Assembly: GCA_020635075.1 (NCBI GenBank)
Contig: JACKAM010000005.1
Coordinates: forward strand, 1-35,600
Direction of reading: 5' to 3'
Source: Pseudobdellovibrionaceae bacterium
GTDB taxonomy: Bacteria > Bdellovibrionota > Bdellovibrionia > Bdellovibrionales > UBA1609
Length of the DNA stretch: 35,600 bases
This document shows, piece by piece, positions 15,571 through 24,115 of the stretch. The notes beneath the pieces were generated by a model. The model did no database searches. It worked only from the letters and a program-made list of their open reading frames with translations, and had not been told where the DNA came from. The translations under genes and the position numbers were made by a program. The stretch's first letter is position 1. Each line of letters begins with the position of its first letter.

Positions 15571-16686
15571 TCAGGTGCCGACAAGGTCTTCTGGAACTTC
15601 CCCTTCGATGATGGCTTTTGACAGGCGCAGGTGATCTGGGTGTCCCACGAGCTTGGTGACCTCACTCAAAGGCAGGGGGTCCGGCTGAGTGAGCCGCTCT
15701 TTTTTAACGCCGATAATTCTTTCATAGGAGGCATTGAGGCGAGTCAGGTCGATCTGTTTGCTGTCGATCGCCTTATTTATAGCCTCAATGGAGTTTCCCG
15801 GTTGATCAAAATCATTACAGAACAACAAGATATCGCAACCGGCGTTCAGAGCTAAAACCGGAATTTCCTTGATGTCGTAATGTTTGACCAGAGCGCCCAT
15901 GCCCAAATCGTCAGAAATCACCAGGTTTCGATAGCGAAGGTCATCGCGGAGAATATCCTGTAAAAACTTTTTGGATAAAGTGACCGGATAATCAGGATCG
16001 ATATTGGGGAACTTAATATGGGCGGTCATCACAAAATCAAGGCGGGCGCGAAAGGTCTTTTTAAATGGAATTAAATCTAAATCCATTAACTGTTTTAGGT
16101 CAGCCTGTTCAACTGGGAGGTCATCGTGGCTATCAATGATGGTTCCCCCATGGCCGGGAAAGTGCTTGGCGCAGGGTAGAACTCCCCCTTTGATGTAACC
16201 GCGAACGAGGGCCGAGGCGAGCTTGGCAACAACATTTGGGTCCTTGCCCAAGGATCGATCGCCGATAACGGTATTAGCCTCATTGGTGAGGACGTCAACA
16301 CAGGGAGAAAAGTCCAAATTGATTCCAACGGAGCGTAGCTCTTCAGCCATCATATTAGAGAATTTAAAGGCCACAGAGGTAGAATCCAGGGCGCCCACTT
16401 TCGCGGCCGCCGGCCAACGGGTAAACGGAGCCTTGAGACGGGCCACGCGGCCACCTTCCATATCAATGGAAATAAACAGGGGCTGCTTGTCGGGAAGTTT
16501 GTGGCGGAGATTCTGAACGTCCAGGCAGAGCTGGCGCAATTGCTCAGGTGATTCAGAGTTGCGGTCAAAAAGAATCACCCCACCAATATTGTTATCGACA
16601 ATAAACTTGGATTCTTCGTTGGTAAGGCTTGTCCCTTTGAGTCCAATAATCAGATGTTGGCCAATTTTGTTCTTCACCTTTTTCAC
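15571..16686 (-). CDS. nagZ: beta-N-acetylhexosaminidase NagZ (glycoside hydrolase family 3)
   Basis: A 371-aa protein without signal peptide, so cytoplasmic. NagZ removes GlcNAc from anhydromuropeptides during peptidoglycan recycling. Visible motifs are 'IDMEGGRVARL' (74-84), 'GINLDFSPCVDV' (121-132), 'KHFPGHG' (174-180, with the His/Asp loop 'DSHDDLP' at 185-191 typical of NagZ) and 'VISDDLGMGAL' (256-266), where Asp259 is the expected nucleophile. The protein is slightly longer than E. coli NagZ (341 aa). The start is GTG; a second GTG three codons later is possible. The permease genes 121 bases upstream on the same strand may supply wall peptides to the same pathway. Confidence 0.92.
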   Translation of the reverse strand: MKKVKNKIGQHLIIGLKGTSLTNEESKFIVDNNIGGVILFDRNSESPEQLRQLCLDVQNLRHKLPDKQPLFISIDMEGGRVARLKAPFTRWPAAAKVGALDSTSVAFKFSNMMAEELRSVGINLDFSPCVDVLTNEANTVIGDRSLGKDPNVVAKLASALVRGYIKGGVLPCAKHFPGHGGTIIDSHDDLPVEQADLKQLMDLDLIPFKKTFRARLDFVMTAHIKFPNIDPDYPVTLSKKFLQDILRDDLRYRNLVISDDLGMGALVKHYDIKEIPVLALNAGCDILLFCNDFDQPGNSIEAINKAIDSKQIDLTRLNASYERIIGVKKERLTQPDPLPLSEVTKLVGHPDHLRLSKAIIEGEVPEDLVGT

Positions 16687-16807
16687 CTCAGCGGACGTTC
16701 AAGTTATGGAAAAACGCGAACTTAAGACTAAGTATTCATTTCACCATGGGCAAGGTCGAAAATCAAAGAGACCATCTTCACGACTTGGGCCAGGGTCCAG
16801 CTAAGTT

Positions 16808-17635
16808 TCAGTGTTTTTTGGGGTCCAGAAAATCACGCAGTCCGTCTCCAAACAAATTAAATCCAAGAACAAGGGAAAGGATCGCAATCCCAGGAAACAG
16901 GCTGACGTGAGGGGCCTCAAGAAGGATTTTTCTCCCTGAGTTAAGGAGTGCTCCCCATGTTGGGGTGGTTGGCGGAGCCCCGAGGCCAAGAAAACTCAGG
17001 CTCGACTCGGCGATGATGGTGCCCGCCATGGCAAAAGTCGCGTTGACCACCAGGGGACCCACGAGATTCGGCCATATGTGTACGACAACTTGCCGCATTG
17101 AGCTGCCGCCCAGGGCTCTCGCTGTGGTCACGTAGTCGCGCTCCTTCAGATGCAGAACTTCGCCGCGAACTAGGCGAGCGTAGCCGGTCCAAGAGGTCAG
17201 ACACATGGCAAAGATGACGTTATTTACCGAGGGACCCATAACGGCGACGAGTCCAAGAGCGAGCAAGAAATTGGGAAAAGCATAGATCATATCGATGATT
17301 CGCATAATTAGATTGTCGAGCCAGCCACCAAAAAACCCGGCCAGTGAACCAATAGATAGCCCAACCAGAAGGCTCACCAATACAACACTCAGCGAGACTC
17401 CAAGGCTAACCCGAGCTCCGTAGACCACCTTGGCCAAAACATCGCTGCCGTTTTCATCAAGGCCAAATGGGTGATGCCAGGAGGGTGGATCATAACGCTC
17501 AGTTAAAGACATAAGGTTTGGATCTTGAGGAGCTAAAAGGGGAGCAAAAATCGCGGCAATGACCATTAATAAGACCATGGTTGCGCCGATAAACATCAGT
17601 CGCTTGTTGGGTTGCCTCAGGTGAGCAAAGATCAT
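16808..17635 (-). CDS. dppC: peptide/nickel-type ABC transporter permease, DppC family
   Basis: A 275-aa inner-membrane permease with about six membrane segments and the binding-protein-dependent permease motif 'ERDYVTTARALGGSSMRQVV' (the EAA loop that contacts the ATPase). The N-terminal 'APLLAPQDPN' and 'HPFGLDENGSDVLAKVVYGARVSL' are typical of DppC/OppC. The ATG at 17635 overlaps the dppB stop (ATGA); the longer open frame to 17725 lies inside dppB and is rejected. It imports peptides together with DppB. No ATPase or solute-binding protein gene is nearby, so those must come from elsewhere. Confidence 0.9.
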   Translation of the reverse strand: MIFAHLRQPNKRLMFIGATMVLLMVIAAIFAPLLAPQDPNLMSLTERYDPPSWHHPFGLDENGSDVLAKVVYGARVSLGVSLSVVLVSLLVGLSIGSLAGFFGGWLDNLIMRIIDMIYAFPNFLLALGLVAVMGPSVNNVIFAMCLTSWTGYARLVRGEVLHLKERDYVTTARALGGSSMRQVVVHIWPNLVGPLVVNATFAMAGTIIAESSLSFLGLGAPPTTPTWGALLNSGRKILLEAPHVSLFPGIAILSLVLGFNLFGDGLRDFLDPKKH

Positions 17636-18552
17636 GACAACCTCACCTTGGGATTGGCCAAGCCGTAGGCCAGATCGGTCAACAAATTGACTCCAACATA
17701 GGTCAGAGAAATGAGCAGAATACATCCTTGGACAAGAGGGTAGTCGCGGCTTTGAATACTTTGAAACAACAAAGTTCCAATGCCGGGCCAGTCAAAAATC
17801 GTTTCAGTAATAACAGTTCCAGTTAATAGAGCACCCATCTGCAAACCGACAATGGTAATGATAGGCATAAGGGCGTTGGCCAGGGCGTGTTTCGCATAAA
17901 TCCAGACGGGGTGAAGTCCTTTGGCGCGCGCAACGTTGATGTATTCTTCTTTAATCACATCGAGCATCGAGGCCCGGGTCATGCGCATAAGAATCGCACC
18001 AAAGGGAAGGGCCAAGCTGATTGCGGGAAGCACCAGGTGTTCAATCCCACCCCGCTCGCTGACGGGAAAAATGTCCAAGTGAAGAGCAAAGATCCAAATC
18101 AGCAAGGGGCCGAGAAAAAAACCAGGAATAGACATTCCCAATAGACCAGAAACCAAAACCGAGTTGTCAATCCAGCTGTATTGTCTGACGGCTGCTAAAA
18201 TTCCCATGGGGATGCCAAAAAGCAGAGCAAGCAAGATCGATCCGAGAGTGAGTTCCACGGTAGCCGGGATCCGTTCGGCCACTTCCTCACTGACGGGCAG
18301 GCGCGAATGGAGTGAGCGGCCGATATCTAGGGTGACAAGTCCTTGCAAGTAATGGCCGTATTGGACGTGTAAAGGCAAATCCAGCCCCAGTTCTCGCCGG
18401 AGAGCCTCTTTGTCCATCACTGCCGCCTGTTCCCCGAGCATGATGTCGACAGGATCTCCGGGCACCAGGTGAAGGAGCAAAAAAGTCACTGTGCAGACCC
18501 CTAAGACCACCGGGACTGTGGCAAGAATTCTGCGCAGGATGTATTGAATCAC
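17632..18552 (-). CDS. dppB: peptide/nickel-type ABC transporter permease, DppB family
   Basis: A 306-aa permease starting 'MIQYILRRILATVPVVLGV' and continuing 'HLVPGDPVDIMLGEQA', the standard DppB/OppB N-terminus. The EAA loop is at 'KEEYINVARAKGLHPVWI', and 'ALLTGTVITETIFDWPGIGTLL' is also family-typical. The GTG start overlaps the stop of the upstream secreted-protein gene (GTGA), and its own stop overlaps dppC. The three form one translationally coupled operon. The substrate is unknown: di- or oligopeptides, including murein peptides, are likely given nagZ downstream. Confidence 0.9.
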   Translation of the reverse strand: MIQYILRRILATVPVVLGVCTVTFLLLHLVPGDPVDIMLGEQAAVMDKEALRRELGLDLPLHVQYGHYLQGLVTLDIGRSLHSRLPVSEEVAERIPATVELTLGSILLALLFGIPMGILAAVRQYSWIDNSVLVSGLLGMSIPGFFLGPLLIWIFALHLDIFPVSERGGIEHLVLPAISLALPFGAILMRMTRASMLDVIKEEYINVARAKGLHPVWIYAKHALANALMPIITIVGLQMGALLTGTVITETIFDWPGIGTLLFQSIQSRDYPLVQGCILLISLTYVGVNLLTDLAYGLANPKVRLS

Positions 18553-19436
18553 TTAGTTTTTTTCTCCGGGAGTTTTTTGGGTGCGGATTCTTTTTTCTCC
18601 GGCTCTGGCTCCGGTGCCGGTTCAGGGGCCTTTTCAGCAGGCGCCTTTTCTGCCTTTTCAGACCCGGCCAGAATGTTCGGCTTTCCTAGGGGAACTTTGC
18701 CAAAAAGAATCTTCAGAGGACCGGACGGTAAGGTGAATCCTTCCGTAGCGCTTGAGGCCGAGGGGCTGAGTTCCGTGGCAATTTGCTGCAGTGGCGACTG
18801 CGTGCCAAGAACTTCTCCTTTTTCAGTGACGAAACTGACAAACTTAACGCCCTTAAAGGAGTTGAGCACTTTAAAAACAGGCTTATTCAAGAATGTCTGC
18901 TGTTCTTTTACATAGGCTTCACCGTTGTATGATTCAGCGTCTTCTTCTGCAACGGCCGAGTAATTAAATTTCTTCCCCGGAGTATAGCCCTTTTGCAAAA
19001 TCAAATAGCCAAGGAATGTACTGAGAAAAGTTCCTTTCGGGACCTTCTTCGATACCGTTTGGGCGTTAGCACCTGTGGTGATCACCGCATTCATGATTGT
19101 GCCCTTAAAGGTGGCATCAATAGTTTTAACCATTTGCGGGGTTTTGACCGTGTATTGGTAGCTGACCGGTTGGAATTTATCATCGGCAAAAGCTCTGAGG
19201 CTCTCCGTGGTATTTCCCCCTAAGTCATTGGTTTGAATAAAGTAAGTCGAAATGAACTTCTTTGTTTTGGGGTCAAACTCGTACCTTTGGATGAAATAGC
19301 CGATCTTGGTGGTTCCGCTGACGATTTTGTAGTAGCCCTCGAACATAGTTTCGGCCTGAGCCGAATGTATGGACCAAGGTATTAACCCCAGGAAAAAACA
19401 GCCGATAAGTAGATAGAATCTCCGGAACTGGACCAT
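18549..19436 (-). CDS. secreted protein of unknown function, first gene of permease operon
   Basis: A 295-aa protein from ATG 19436, which has GGGAGG 10 bases upstream; the ATG at 19454 lies before that site. The signal peptide covers about 1-28 (FYLLIGCFFLGLIPWSIHSAQA). The mature part has an even beta pattern ('YYKIVSGTTKIGYFIQRYEFD', 'YQYTVKTPQMVKTIDATFKG'), loosely like DUF3108-type periplasmic proteins. The last 40 residues are low-complexity Pro/Glu/Lys/Ala. It is translationally coupled to the two permease genes. It is not a classical solute-binding protein, so a replacement or accessory role in uptake is only a guess. Confidence 0.68.
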   Translation of the reverse strand: MVQFRRFYLLIGCFFLGLIPWSIHSAQAETMFEGYYKIVSGTTKIGYFIQRYEFDPKTKKFISTYFIQTNDLGGNTTESLRAFADDKFQPVSYQYTVKTPQMVKTIDATFKGTIMNAVITTGANAQTVSKKVPKGTFLSTFLGYLILQKGYTPGKKFNYSAVAEEDAESYNGEAYVKEQQTFLNKPVFKVLNSFKGVKFVSFVTEKGEVLGTQSPLQQIATELSPSASSATEGFTLPSGPLKILFGKVPLGKPNILAGSEKAEKAPAEKAPEPAPEPEPEKKESAPKKLPEKKTK

Positions 19437-19561
19437 GGTCTTTTGACCTCCCATGAACGTTTTCAGTCTGTCCCGCCCGGGCGCTCTCTGTCAAAAAATT
19501 TGTCAGTCCAAATGCAGGAAATCTGGCAGTTTTTTGCTATCATGGTGAGGATGAGGAAAAA

Positions 19562-21577
19562 ATGATGAGGAATACGGATTGGTGGAAAGGGATCTTCCAC
19601 ATTGGCCGCAGTCAAAAGGGCCAAATGGCGATCTTTGTGGCCATGATTTTCCAGGTCTTATTTGTGTTGTTTGCGATGACCATCAATGTGGCTATGGTGG
19701 TCCACGATAAAATCAATCTGCAAAACTCGGTGGACTTCGCTGCCTACTATGCGGCCCAAAAACAGGCCGAACTTCTCAATGGTATTGCTCACTCCAATTA
19801 TCAAATTCGCCAATCGTGGAAGGTTTTGTCCTGGCGGTATCGCGTGTTGGGAACTTTGGGGCTCCAGGATTCCCCCTATACCCATCCCGCTTACACAAAC
19901 GATAAAACGGAAGGGATGTTTCCGTGGAGCGATACCCCTTCCATTTGCGTGACCTATTGGCCGATTTGGAAAAATACACCGCAGAACGAAAACCTCTGCA
20001 AAAAAGTAAACATTGATATTCCACCCCTGCCGACAGTACAAAACGTGGCCCCGTTTTTGGGTATCAACAGCATGATCTCGGCTCTGTCCCAGTCACTAAT
20101 TAATCAATATAACAGCCAGTGCGAGCGCCACGGGGCTTACAACTACTGGTTTGGGGCAATGTCTCTAATGGCCTTTCGCGTGGACCAGGCCCACCGTAAA
20201 ATGGCGATTTTTGGTTTGGCCGACACTTTGTCGAATGGCAACCCCGACGACTTTCTCGATATCGATGGGAATTCAGTTTACACCGGGGCCTTTAAAACAT
20301 TTGAAAAAAACCTGACCTATTCTAACAAAGAAAACCCCTCGCGAATTAGTTTTCAGATTTTCAATTCTCTTCACAACGTTCCCCGGGCCAATTGGCTGCC
20401 AGAGATCCAAACCTGGCCGACGGTTTACTATACTGACATCATCAAGGACGGAAATGCCTGTAACTCAAACCCTGTCCATATTCGCAATCTCCCGGGAGAT
20501 AACAATGCAAGGACGTTTCTGATGTCCACATTGAACGGAACCCAACTGGAGCCTTGGATGGTGAGCGAGCCTCCAGTTCAGGATGTGATGCATATGTCGA
20601 TGGGGGTGGAAAAAAACCCCTGGTATATGGCCTATGTGGGAGTGAAGGCTGAGACTCAACCGAGGCAAATATTTTTTCCCTTTGGACCGGCGATCTCCAT
20701 GAAGGCGCGGGCTTACGCAAAACCATTTGGTGGTCGCATTGGACCCTGGTATGGAGTGAGCTGGCCACGATCTGCCAGTGAGTCGACAGGAGATAAAACG
20801 GACATCTTGATTCCTCCCCGGACCAAGCAGAATGGGTTAATGGACAGCCCGACAGACATCACCCGGCTCCCCAATTACTCCCGATTTCCCGGAGACACAA
20901 TGGGGTTAAAATCCAAATTGGCGCTCAATAGTCTGAAGCAGCTGACAGGCCTACGCATCGGTTACAACGAATATTTTGGGACGTATGAATCCGGCGGCGG
21001 TCCGGTGGACCCTCTGGCATGGGACTATCAGATAAATGCAGCGTCTCCGGTTCGCAACTACGAAATTTCCATTGCCTCCCCGGACCTATTTGACATCACC
21101 TACTACTCGGTGGAGCCCAACGCCGCGATCAATTATTTCACCCGGATGAGAGATAATCGTAGTGTGCTGCCCTTTCCCGGGCCGACAAAGCTACGGCCCG
21201 ATTTGGGTTGGAGACCAGGGGCGGGTGATCTGGATTTTTATTCTGTGCAGAATCAGATGACTGCGGCGGCCTCCTATGGAAAAAGACAGTTCGAAGCGTT
21301 CTGGTTTGTGAGCCAAAAAGAACATTTGCTCACCTCATGGGCCCCTGCCGAGGGAGCGGTGAACTATGCTTTTCCACCGAATTTTGGCAAGTGCGCAACT
21401 CCCGATGACAATCTGAGTATCAAGGTGCCGGGGTCCTGCGCTGCCGGAGGGGGACGCACGGGATATTCGGTCAAGCTGATCAGCCGGCACGCGCTTTTCT
21501 CCGACGCTCACACGATCGGTGGGGCCGGTGAGCCTCCAGGGCCCATATTGAATCCGCCCAGTGGTCCCGGCTGGTAA
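19562..21577 (+). CDS. TadE/TadG-like membrane-anchored protein
   Basis: A 671-aa protein. The first 60 residues match the TadE/TadG Flp pilus-assembly N-terminus: 'QKGQMAIFVAMIFQVLFVLF' begins a single membrane helix (about 21-46), followed by 'HDKINLQNSVDFAAYYAAQ'. About 600 residues then face the periplasm; they are rich in Trp, Pro and Tyr with few repeats and match no domain I know. No other tad or flp genes are in the window, so it is an orphan. GAGG lies about 6 bases before the start. The first radical SAM gene starts 86 bases downstream on the same strand with only a short palindrome between, so they may be co-transcribed. Confidence 0.75.
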   Translation: MMRNTDWWKGIFHIGRSQKGQMAIFVAMIFQVLFVLFAMTINVAMVVHDKINLQNSVDFAAYYAAQKQAELLNGIAHSNYQIRQSWKVLSWRYRVLGTLGLQDSPYTHPAYTNDKTEGMFPWSDTPSICVTYWPIWKNTPQNENLCKKVNIDIPPLPTVQNVAPFLGINSMISALSQSLINQYNSQCERHGAYNYWFGAMSLMAFRVDQAHRKMAIFGLADTLSNGNPDDFLDIDGNSVYTGAFKTFEKNLTYSNKENPSRISFQIFNSLHNVPRANWLPEIQTWPTVYYTDIIKDGNACNSNPVHIRNLPGDNNARTFLMSTLNGTQLEPWMVSEPPVQDVMHMSMGVEKNPWYMAYVGVKAETQPRQIFFPFGPAISMKARAYAKPFGGRIGPWYGVSWPRSASESTGDKTDILIPPRTKQNGLMDSPTDITRLPNYSRFPGDTMGLKSKLALNSLKQLTGLRIGYNEYFGTYESGGGPVDPLAWDYQINAASPVRNYEISIASPDLFDITYYSVEPNAAINYFTRMRDNRSVLPFPGPTKLRPDLGWRPGAGDLDFYSVQNQMTAAASYGKRQFEAFWFVSQKEHLLTSWAPAEGAVNYAFPPNFGKCATPDDNLSIKVPGSCAAGGGRTGYSVKLISRHALFSDAHTIGGAGEPPGPILNPPSGPGW

Positions 21578-21581
21578 ACTG

Positions 21582-21598
21582 CTGCCGCCAGGCGGCAG
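21582..21598. repeat. 17-base GC-rich palindrome
   Basis: CTGCCGCCAGGCGGCAG is self-complementary around a central A. It follows the stop of the TadG-like gene by 4 bases. There is no T run, so it may protect the mRNA end or partly terminate transcription before the radical SAM genes. Confidence 0.5.
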
Positions 21599-21662
21599 TG
21601 ATGAGTCGCCAAGCCTTGAATTCCCACTCATGCCTCGGTCTAATAAATCCTGAGGATCTGAC

Positions 21663-22841
21663 ATGTATCACCGACTGGAAACAATCGAAGAACTTCACAT
21701 CGAAATCACCAACAAGTGCAATGCCGCTTGTCCGATGTGTGACCGAAATTTTTGTGGCGGAGCGACCCGCCCTGAGTTGCAGCTAGCCGAGTGGTCCCAG
21801 GATGACATTCCCCGGGTCTTCGATAGCCGTCTTAAAGGGCTGCGCAATGTTTTGTTTTGCGGTACCCACGGTGATCCTATGGTTGCCAAGCACTCCCTTG
21901 AGGCGGTGGAGTTTGTAAAGTCCAAGACCAAGGCGACGGTGGAGTTTTACTCCAACGCCAGTGGAAGAACCCAAGATTGGTGGTCGCAACTGGGGCGGCT
22001 CCTGGGCTCTCGTAAACAGGGTACGGACTCCCACTATCGGCAAAGTGATTTAGGAATTTTTTCGATAGATGGTCTTAAAGAGACTAATTCCCTTTACCGG
22101 CGGAACACGAATTTTAACAAAATCATGGAGTCGGCCGAGGCCTTTATTGCAGCGGGGGGAATTGCACGCTGGGATTTTATTGTATTTGAGCACAACCAGC
22201 ATCAGGTGGAAGAGGCGAGAACCTTAGCTAAAAAAATGGGCTTTAAACAGTTTCGTGTGCGTAAGACGGCGCGCTTTAATTACTCTCCATTGGGTCCGGA
22301 GCAGTGGCCGGTCTATTCCAGGGAAGGGGAGGTGGAATACACCTTGCGGCCGCCAACGATAAAGGAGTATCTCAACGAAGAAGTGAGCAAGTTTGAAGAA
22401 CTCGTCGGGCGTTACGGATCACCCGATGGCTACTTTGAAGCGGCAAAAATCAACTGCCTTTATCGTAACAAATTCCGCCGCATTTACGTCAACGCCGAGG
22501 CCCGGGTCTTTCCTTGCTGTTATTTGGCCAATGACATTATTCCGCGAAGCGGAACCTTTCTTAATCGCGATCAACAACTCAAGGTTCCGGCAATTCGCCA
22601 GGACACAATGGAAAAAGTGTTTAAGGTTTATGAGGACCGCTTCAATGACCTCCGCATTCACTCTTGGAATGACGTCCTTGGTCACAAATGGCTGCGGGAG
22701 GACTTAGAAAAGAGCTGGGAGGCCAGCTTGGGGGACGGGAGGCTTAAGCGTTGTGCCCGCACTTGCGGGGATGCTTATTCGCCAATTATGTCCCAATCCC
22801 ATGACGAAAAACTTGTTTCACCAGATCAGGGGGTCAAGTAG
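21663..22841 (+). CDS. radical SAM protein with C-terminal twitch/SPASM-like cluster (subfamily A)
   Basis: A 392-aa protein. Cys19, Cys23 and Cys26 in 'CNAACPMC' bind the SAM-cleaving 4Fe-4S cluster. 'FCGTHGDP' (66-72) and 'FSIDGLKETNSLYR' (133-146) follow. The C-terminal part has Cys265, Cys285-286 and Cys364/Cys368, the pattern of an auxiliary cluster domain. It uses a 5'-deoxyadenosyl radical for an unknown reaction. The same subfamily is encoded at 24115, 25787 and, partly, 35305. GAGG lies 7 bases before ATG 21663. The next gene starts on the last base of the stop codon. From memory, related proteins with 'IDGLxxTNxLYR' are frequent in marine phages; this needs a database search. Confidence 0.88.
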   Translation: MYHRLETIEELHIEITNKCNAACPMCDRNFCGGATRPELQLAEWSQDDIPRVFDSRLKGLRNVLFCGTHGDPMVAKHSLEAVEFVKSKTKATVEFYSNASGRTQDWWSQLGRLLGSRKQGTDSHYRQSDLGIFSIDGLKETNSLYRRNTNFNKIMESAEAFIAAGGIARWDFIVFEHNQHQVEEARTLAKKMGFKQFRVRKTARFNYSPLGPEQWPVYSREGEVEYTLRPPTIKEYLNEEVSKFEELVGRYGSPDGYFEAAKINCLYRNKFRRIYVNAEARVFPCCYLANDIIPRSGTFLNRDQQLKVPAIRQDTMEKVFKVYEDRFNDLRIHSWNDVLGHKWLREDLEKSWEASLGDGRLKRCARTCGDAYSPIMSQSHDEKLVSPDQGVK

Positions 22842-24115
22842 TGACTGAAAAAAACGGGCTCAAGGATTTTGGTGAATTTGTAGCAATGAAGTACGAGCAC
22901 AATCCTTATGGCGCCTTCTCCGTGGACTGGTACATTGGCAAAAGGTGTAATTTTGATTGTTCTTACTGTGCTGACTACCTCCACGACAACAAGACGCCTC
23001 ATGTTCCCAAGGACAAGATGATCCGTCTGGTTGACACTCTCCAGGGGGCCTATGGATCAAACATTATGTGGTCCATTTGTGGGGGAGAGCCAACGATTAT
23101 TCCCTATTTGACCGAGGTGATGGCTTACATTCGAAAGAAAGGGGCCTATGATATTTCGATCACCACGAACCTGTCGCGGAAAACTGATTACTTCCTTGAG
23201 CTTTACCCCTATTTAAACAACATCACCGCGAGTCTCCACTTCGAAATCATGGCAGGCAAGGCCGAGGAATACACAGAGCGTATCATTGCCCTTGAAAATT
23301 GGCGGCGTAAGTGGAACGAGGAGCAGGAAAAACTGGAGGGCTTTCCCAATGCCAAAACGGGTTGGCGGAGAAAGACCTTGTTGGTTCGATTTATGATGTA
23401 CCCAGGCCAGTTTGACAACATTTTGAAAATGAAGAGTAAACTGGAAAAGGCCGGGGTGGAGAAGATTGAATTTCGCTATATTCGTCCCCTGAGGGGGCTC
23501 TCCAACGAGCAGATGCCAACAAAGAAGCTGGGATTTGATGTGAACCATGACCGAATGGATGCAGAAGATCTACACGAAAACGACGTGCAGATTAAGTCAA
23601 AGGTGACCCCATCGGTCCACGGCAAATCAATGGAGGCTCCCGACCACGAAGTGGTATCCTCGGTCGACAAAGAGGTGATTGCTAAAATCAAAGATCGTGA
23701 GGAGTGGTATACCGAAGAGGAGAAAAAGACGATCCGTCAACTTTTCGCCGGGGAGCCCAAAAAGTTTCTCAGGCTCTTTTTTGCCCAAGACGATCGGATT
23801 GTTGAAGAGGGCTACCACTACAATCAATTAAATTTTGAGAGAAAGAATAACTTTGAGGGTTGGCTGTGCTGGGCGGGCACTAAGCACATGAAGATCACCC
23901 CGAGCGGAGACATCTACATCGGCTCGTGCCATGTCGGAGGAAAGCTAGGAAATATCTACAGCTTGGACGCGTCTTTTGTATTGCCCAAAGAACCTGTTGT
24001 TTGTCCTAAGTGGCGGTGTACGGACAACCTTGATTTGCGTGTCCCGAAGGCAAAGGGTCCGGAGTATGCCCATTTGGTAGCCGACCAAACCAAAGAGCTG
24101 GGATCGGGACTCTGA
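22841..24115 (+). CDS. radical SAM protein with C-terminal auxiliary cluster (subfamily B)
   Basis: A 424-aa protein. Cys36, Cys40 and Cys43 in 'CNFDCSYC' form the radical SAM site, and 'CGGEPT' (80-85) is the SAM-binding GGE motif. A charged insert of about 100 residues (about 235-335) precedes a C-terminal cluster domain with Cys343, Cys363, Cys388 and Cys393. A related protein is encoded at 29614. The GTG start shares its first base with the upstream stop (TAGTG). The stop shares a base with the next ATG (TGATG). The product is therefore made together with its two radical SAM neighbours. The substrate is unknown. The motif set is that of SPASM-type maturases and sugar or amino-acid modifying enzymes. 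Confidence 0.88.
   Translation: MTEKNGLKDFGEFVAMKYEHNPYGAFSVDWYIGKRCNFDCSYCADYLHDNKTPHVPKDKMIRLVDTLQGAYGSNIMWSICGGEPTIIPYLTEVMAYIRKKGAYDISITTNLSRKTDYFLELYPYLNNITASLHFEIMAGKAEEYTERIIALENWRRKWNEEQEKLEGFPNAKTGWRRKTLLVRFMMYPGQFDNILKMKSKLEKAGVEKIEFRYIRPLRGLSNEQMPTKKLGFDVNHDRMDAEDLHENDVQIKSKVTPSVHGKSMEAPDHEVVSSVDKEVIAKIKDREEWYTEEEKKTIRQLFAGEPKKFLRLFFAQDDRIVEEGYHYNQLNFERKNNFEGWLCWAGTKHMKITPSGDIYIGSCHVGGKLGNIYSLDASFVLPKEPVVCPKWRCTDNLDLRVPKAKGPEYAHLVADQTKELGSGL

Noticed and set aside
17636..17725. N-terminal extension of DppC to 17725
   Set aside because: It lies within dppB; the ATGA overlap at 17635 and the family's usual N-terminus support the shorter protein.
21582..21598. GC palindrome as a full terminator of the TadG-like gene
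   Set aside because: No T run follows and the perfect form leaves almost no loop.
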